Of a DNA stretch of 8,269 nt, positions 5,386-8,269 are shown in pieces; position 1 is the first letter of the stretch, and the number at the start of each line of letters is the position of its first letter. A program made the translations under genes and the position numbers. The DNA is from Chloroflexota bacterium (GTDB lineage Bacteria > Chloroflexota > Anaerolineae > 4572-78 > J111), in contig RFJF01000553.1 of the NCBI GenBank assembly GCA_003695455.1, positions 1 to 8,269 on the forward strand, given 5' to 3'. Under the pieces are notes generated by a model, which was not told where the DNA came from, made no database searches, and worked only from the letters and a program-made list of their open reading frames with translations.

Positions 5386-6127
5386 GGCTGCCGCCGTTGG
5401 CAACCCGCACCGCCACCACCGAGATGTTATCTTTGCCGCCGGCCCGGTTGGCTGCGGCTACCAGCCATTCCACCAGCGGCACGGGGTCGGGGTCAAAGCG
5501 ATGCAGCGCCGCAGCGATTTCTTCATCGCTGACCATGTTCCACAGACCGTCGCTGCACAGCAGCAGCCAATCGCCGGGCTGAATGTCTGCCACGCAAAAC
5601 GAGGGGTCAACCTGATTTTCCTGCCCCACCGATTTGGTGAGAAAATGGTCAAATCGCCCCTTCTCGCCGGCAGCAACGCCGGCGGCGGCAAACTGAGCAC
5701 CCCACGAATCGTCCTCGGTGAGTTGGGTGAGGTTTGCGCCCCGGCCCAGATAGGCCCGAGAATCGCCGGCGTGGCTGATGTACGCCTGCCGTTCCCGCAC
5801 CAGCATTGCCACAATGGTGGTGCCCATTTTGCGTTTTTGTTCGGCTTGCCGGGCAGCGGAAAAGATGGCCCGGTTTGCGGTTTCTATGGCCTCTGCCAGC
5901 AGGGTTTTTAGTTGCGCCACAGTGGGCGGAGGCTGAGTACCCAACTGCGGGAGTACTAACTCGGCAACTTGAGTAGCGGCCATTTTGCTGGCCACGTATC
6001 CGGTTTCGTGGCCGCCCATGCCATCAGCTACAATAAACAGGCCGGCGGATTCATCCACCCACACAAAATCATCATTTTGGCTGTGAACGCGCCCAATATC
6101 ACACGCATGGGCAGAAACAAACGTCAT
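5372..6127 (-). CDS. PP2C-family (PPM) Ser/Thr protein phosphatase
   Basis: This 251-residue protein is a single catalytic domain of the usual length for bacterial Stp/PrpC phosphatases, which remove phosphate from Ser/Thr of proteins and usually oppose Hanks-type kinases. Motifs in order: DIGRVHSQNDD (10-20), FIVADGMGGHETG with metal ligand Asp35 and Gly36 (31-43), MGTTIVAMLV (101-110), AYISHAGDSRAYL (115-127), LTEDDSW (136-142), LLLCSDGLWNMVSDEE with Asp193 (188-203), and GGKDNISVVAVRV with Asp233 (230-242). These acidic residues hold the Mn/Mg pair. No signal peptide or membrane helix is seen, so it is cytoplasmic. The ATG has no clear Shine-Dalgarno sequence. It is transcribed alone, with its own terminator; no kinase gene is in the window, so its substrate is unknown. 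Confidence 0.95.
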   Translation of the reverse strand: MTFVSAHACDIGRVHSQNDDFVWVDESAGLFIVADGMGGHETGYVASKMAATQVAELVLPQLGTQPPPTVAQLKTLLAEAIETANRAIFSAARQAEQKRKMGTTIVAMLVRERQAYISHAGDSRAYLGRGANLTQLTEDDSWGAQFAAAGVAAGEKGRFDHFLTKSVGQENQVDPSFCVADIQPGDWLLLCSDGLWNMVSDEEIAAALHRFDPDPVPLVEWLVAAANRAGGKDNISVVAVRVANGGSPAAD

Positions 6128-6170
6128 GGTATGTCTCGCAACATCGAATGATAATCTTTAATCTACGTCA

Positions 6171-6199
6171 AGTATATCACCGCTGTCAACATGTTGCAA
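6171..6199 (-). promoter_or_regulatory. Possible promoter of the PP2C gene
   Basis: On the minus strand, TTGCAA (6199-6194), 17 bp, then TATACT (6176-6171) would give a leader of about 37 nt before the phosphatase ATG. An overlapping alternative is TTGACA (6189-6184), 18 bp, then TAGATT (6165-6160). The sequence cannot decide between them. The 161-bp gap 6128-6288 holds this and the divergent promoter for the glycosidase, and no gene. Confidence 0.45.
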
Positions 6200-6252
6200 C
6201 GGGAAAATCAGGCCGGTTTGGGCTGCTTGTGCACATTTTGCCGCCAAAATCT

Positions 6253-6281
6253 TTTCCAGATACGGCGGATGTTTGTATAAT
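6253..6281 (+). promoter_or_regulatory. Promoter of the glycoside hydrolase gene
   Basis: TTTCCA (6253-6258), a 17-bp spacer, then a full-consensus TATAAT (6276-6281). Transcription should start near 6288, at or just before the GTG start (6289) and about 10 nt before the ATG (6298). The mRNA would be leaderless or nearly so, which agrees with the lack of a strong ribosome site. Confidence 0.65.
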
Positions 6282-6288
6282 GTAGAGC

Positions 6289-7413
6289 GTGTTCAACATG
6301 CGAGACTGGCTCCAATATATCCGCGCCCGGTTGGGCCGCGCCGCAGTGGCCGCACTGGCGCTGGTGGTTGTTTTGCTGCTGGCAACCCGCGCCGCGCCTC
6401 CCGGAATAATTGAGCTGGGACCGCAGCAAACGGTAACTACCACCAACCCCAAAATGGGCGTTCACACCCGGCTCACCGACGAGGTGGAACCGTGGAAAAT
6501 CAAACGCACGCTGGAAATGGTGCGAGAGATGGGTGCGCCGTGGATTGTGGAATATTTTCCGTGGGCCTACCGCGAGCCGTTCCCCGGTTTTTTTGACTGG
6601 TCGCACAGCGATTTGGTGATAGACCACGCCAACCGGCAGGGGTTGCGGGTGATTGCCCGGCTGGGGTTTGTGCCGGAGTGGGCGCGCCCCGCCGATTCGG
6701 CCAGCTCGTATTTACCGCCGGAACGGTTCGATGACTTTGGCGATTACGTGGAAGCGTTTGCCAACCGCTACGGGGACCGGGTGGCGGCGGTTATCATCTG
6801 GAATGAGCCGAATCTGGCACTGGAGTGGGGGTTTCAGCCGATTGACCCGGAAGGGTACACTGAGTTACTGCGGCTGGCCTACCGGCGCGTGCAGGAATCA
6901 AACCACCCCGAACTGGCGGTGCTGGGCGGCGCGCTGGCGCCCACACTGGCCCCGCCCGGCAGTGACCAGGCGCTGGACGACCTGATTTACCTGCAACGGA
7001 TGCTCGATGCCGGAGCCGGCGAGGTGATGGACGGGCTGGCGGTTCACGCCTACGGCTGGAGTTTTCCCGCCGATGACCCACCCGCGCCGGATGTCATCAA
7101 TTTTCGGCGCACAGAGTTGGTACACCAACTGCTGGCCGATAACGGCTACGGCAGTCTGCCCATTTACATCACCGAAGGCGGCTGGAACGACCATCCCCGC
7201 TGGACGCGGGCAGTCAAACCGGGGCAGCGCATTCAAAACACCATCCGCGCCTACGAGTTGGCGGCAAGCTGGCCGTGGGCCAACGTTGCCGCGCTGTGGG
7301 CCTTTCGGTATCCGTGGCCGGCACGCACCTATCTGGATTACTTCACGTTTGTCACGCCGGACTTTCAGCCCAAACCCATCTACTTTGAAGTTCAGCAGTA
7401 CAGCCGGAGGTGA
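6289..7413 (+). CDS. Membrane-anchored clan GH-A glycoside hydrolase (GH39/PslG-like)
   Basis: This 374-residue protein has a basic N-terminus and one membrane helix (about 18-33, AAVAALALVVVLLLAT) with no lipobox or obvious cleavage site. It is likely tethered with the catalytic domain outside. The rest is a TIM barrel of clan GH-A: WIVEYFPWAYREP (85-97), GLRVIARLGFVPEWARP (118-134), the acid/base Glu173 in IIWNEPN, VHAYGW (252-257) and the nucleophile Glu296 in YITEGGW. These are the retaining pair of GH5/GH39-type enzymes. The overall pattern resembles GH39 proteins such as PslG, which cut exopolysaccharides, but the substrate cannot be read from the sequence. The start is GTG 6289 or ATG 6298; neither has a good ribosome site. 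No terminator follows it. Confidence 0.88.
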   Translation: MFNMRDWLQYIRARLGRAAVAALALVVVLLLATRAAPPGIIELGPQQTVTTTNPKMGVHTRLTDEVEPWKIKRTLEMVREMGAPWIVEYFPWAYREPFPGFFDWSHSDLVIDHANRQGLRVIARLGFVPEWARPADSASSYLPPERFDDFGDYVEAFANRYGDRVAAVIIWNEPNLALEWGFQPIDPEGYTELLRLAYRRVQESNHPELAVLGGALAPTLAPPGSDQALDDLIYLQRMLDAGAGEVMDGLAVHAYGWSFPADDPPAPDVINFRRTELVHQLLADNGYGSLPIYITEGGWNDHPRWTRAVKPGQRIQNTIRAYELAASWPWANVAALWAFRYPWPARTYLDYFTFVTPDFQPKPIYFEVQQYSRR

Positions 7414-7422
7414 GTTGGGTGA

Positions 7423-7485
7423 GTTCGTCATTCCTCGTTCGTAGTTCGTCATTCGTCATTCGTCATTCGTCGTTCGTCATTGGTA
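7423..7485. repeat. Heptameric tandem repeat array, nine units
   Basis: Nine 7-bp units run without interruption: gttcgtc, attcctc, gttcgta, gttcgtc, attcgtc, attcgtc, attcgtc, gttcgtc, attggta. The end units are diverged and the middle ones exact. The array fills almost the whole 79-bp gap between the glycosidase stop and the start of the solute-binding protein, displacing any normal promoter or ribosome site. It resembles the short tandemly repeated sequences known from cyanobacteria and some other bacteria. Confidence 0.92.
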
Positions 7486-7492
7486 CCGGTAA

Positions 7493-8269
7493 TTGTTCAA
7501 CAAACGTTTGCTTGCACTGGCGGTAACTGTCGCCATCATCGGGATTGTCTGGTGGCTGTGGCCCCGCGATGACGGCACGCTGGCCGAGATTCGGCGGCGG
7601 GGCACGCTGCGGGTGGGGCTGGATGCCAGTTTTCCGCCGTTTGAAAATATTGATGCGGATGGTCAGATTTCCGGGCTGGACGTAGACATTGCCCGCGCGG
7701 TAGCCGCCGATTTGGGCGTGCAGGCCCAACTGGTCAACATTGGCTTTGACGGGTTGTACGATGCCCTGCTGGCCCGGCGGGTGGATGTGGTCATCTCCGG
7801 TTTGCCGGTTGACCCGCGCCGGACGCAGGACGTGGCCTACACCCGCAACTACTTCAACGCCGGGCAGATGCTGGTTGCCCCGGCAAACAACCCGGACATC
7901 ACCCGCACCGCCGACCTGACCGGCCGCACGGTGGCCGTGGAGTGGGGCAGTCAGGCCGATATGGAAGCCCGCCGCCTGGCCGAACAAATACCCGGCATCA
8001 CGCTTGTGCGGCGTGAAACCGCCGCCGCCGCGCTCGAAGCGGCGCACTCCGGCGCGGCAGATGCCGCCATTGTGGACGGCGTTTCGGCGGCAGGGGCGGC
8101 AGCGCTCGGTTTGCGGCCTGTTGAGCAACTGACCGATGAGTGGTACGCTGCCGCGGTACACATCGAAAGCCGAGAACTGCTGGACGCCGTCAACCAAACC
8201 CTGACCCGGCTGGAAGACAACGGCCAGATGGCGCAAATCCGGGCGCGCTGGCTCGCCAACAGCAAATGA
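7493..8269 (+). CDS. Family 3 solute-binding protein (amino-acid ABC transporter type), membrane-anchored
   Basis: This 258-residue protein ends with TGA at the last base. The N-terminus has one hydrophobic segment (about 5-22, RLLALAVTVAIIGIVWWL) without a lipobox Cys, so it is probably held by an uncleaved helix; most relatives in such bacteria are lipoproteins. The SBP_bac_3 domain follows: GTLRVGLDASFPPFENID (37-54), ISGLDVDIARAVAADLG (59-75), FDGLYDALLARRVDVVISGL (85-104), PRRTQDVAYTRNYF (108-121, with the Arg that usually holds the ligand carboxylate), DLTGRTVAVEWGS (141-153), AAIVDGVSA (191-199) and the final helix ARWLANSK. It should capture an amino acid or similar small polar solute for an ABC importer; permease genes, if any, lie beyond the window. 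The start is TTG 7493, just after the repeat array, with no clear ribosome site. It may be read through from the glycosidase gene. Confidence 0.92.
   Translation: MFNKRLLALAVTVAIIGIVWWLWPRDDGTLAEIRRRGTLRVGLDASFPPFENIDADGQISGLDVDIARAVAADLGVQAQLVNIGFDGLYDALLARRVDVVISGLPVDPRRTQDVAYTRNYFNAGQMLVAPANNPDITRTADLTGRTVAVEWGSQADMEARRLAEQIPGITLVRRETAAAALEAAHSGAADAAIVDGVSAAGAAALGLRPVEQLTDEWYAAAVHIESRELLDAVNQTLTRLEDNGQMAQIRARWLANSK

Noticed and set aside
7423..7485. CRISPR array or attachment site
   Set aside because: Units are 7 bp and contiguous with no spacers, and no cas, integrase or transposase gene is present.
7463..8236. Minus-strand open frame of 257 codons opposite the solute-binding protein
   Set aside because: The plus-strand frame matches a well-known family from end to end; the antisense product has no recognisable motif.

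Overview
This is a bacterial window of about 60% G+C (estimated by eye). It reads like a member of the Chloroflexota or a similar lineage. That placement is tentative: it rests on gene styles (a GT39-type membrane glycosyltransferase, a CHHC heavy-metal-associated protein, a membrane-anchored clan-A glycosidase, heptameric tandem repeats between and inside genes) and not on a marker gene. There are nine protein genes, two running off or ending exactly at the edges, and no rRNA, tRNA, CRISPR array or insertion sequence.

Minus strand, 5272 down to 1: a copper-handling gene cluster. A consensus sigma-70-type promoter (TTGACA, 17 bp, TATGAT) is followed at once by a G/C-tract palindrome of the CsoR operator type. 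Then come csoR, a small copZ-like HMA chaperone, a thioredoxin-fold lipoprotein, copA (Cu+ P1B-1 ATPase), a c-type cytochrome lipoprotein with a Met-rich stretch, and the start of a GT39-type membrane glycosyltransferase. The expected loop is: CsoR releases the promoter when it binds Cu(I), the chaperone carries Cu(I), CopA exports it, and extracytoplasmic redox proteins deal with the consequences.

The most notable point is the thioredoxin-fold gene at 4248-4625. Its reading frame is broken by two in-frame TGA codons, 9 nt apart, at exactly the two positions where the CxxC active site should be (EA-TGA-Pro-Pro-TGA-AQMAP). Everything before and after is intact thioredoxin-fold lipoprotein. A hairpin with a G-starting apical loop lies just downstream, at spacings suited to a bacterial SECIS element for both codons. 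The best reading is a selenoprotein with a double-selenocysteine UPPU motif inside a copper-resistance operon. Ordinary gene calling would split it in two and miss the active site.

Minus strand, 6127 to 5315: an isolated PP2C-family Ser/Thr phosphatase gene that ends in a hairpin containing its stop codon, followed by a clear Rho-independent terminator that separates it from the copper promoter.

Plus strand, 6253 to 8269: a membrane-anchored clan GH-A glycoside hydrolase with its own promoter and almost no leader, then an array of nine 7-bp units, then a family-3 (amino-acid type) solute-binding protein ending at the last base. No intergenic stretch exceeds 300 bases. Three different 7-bp-period repeats occur in the window, one of them inside the copA coding sequence.
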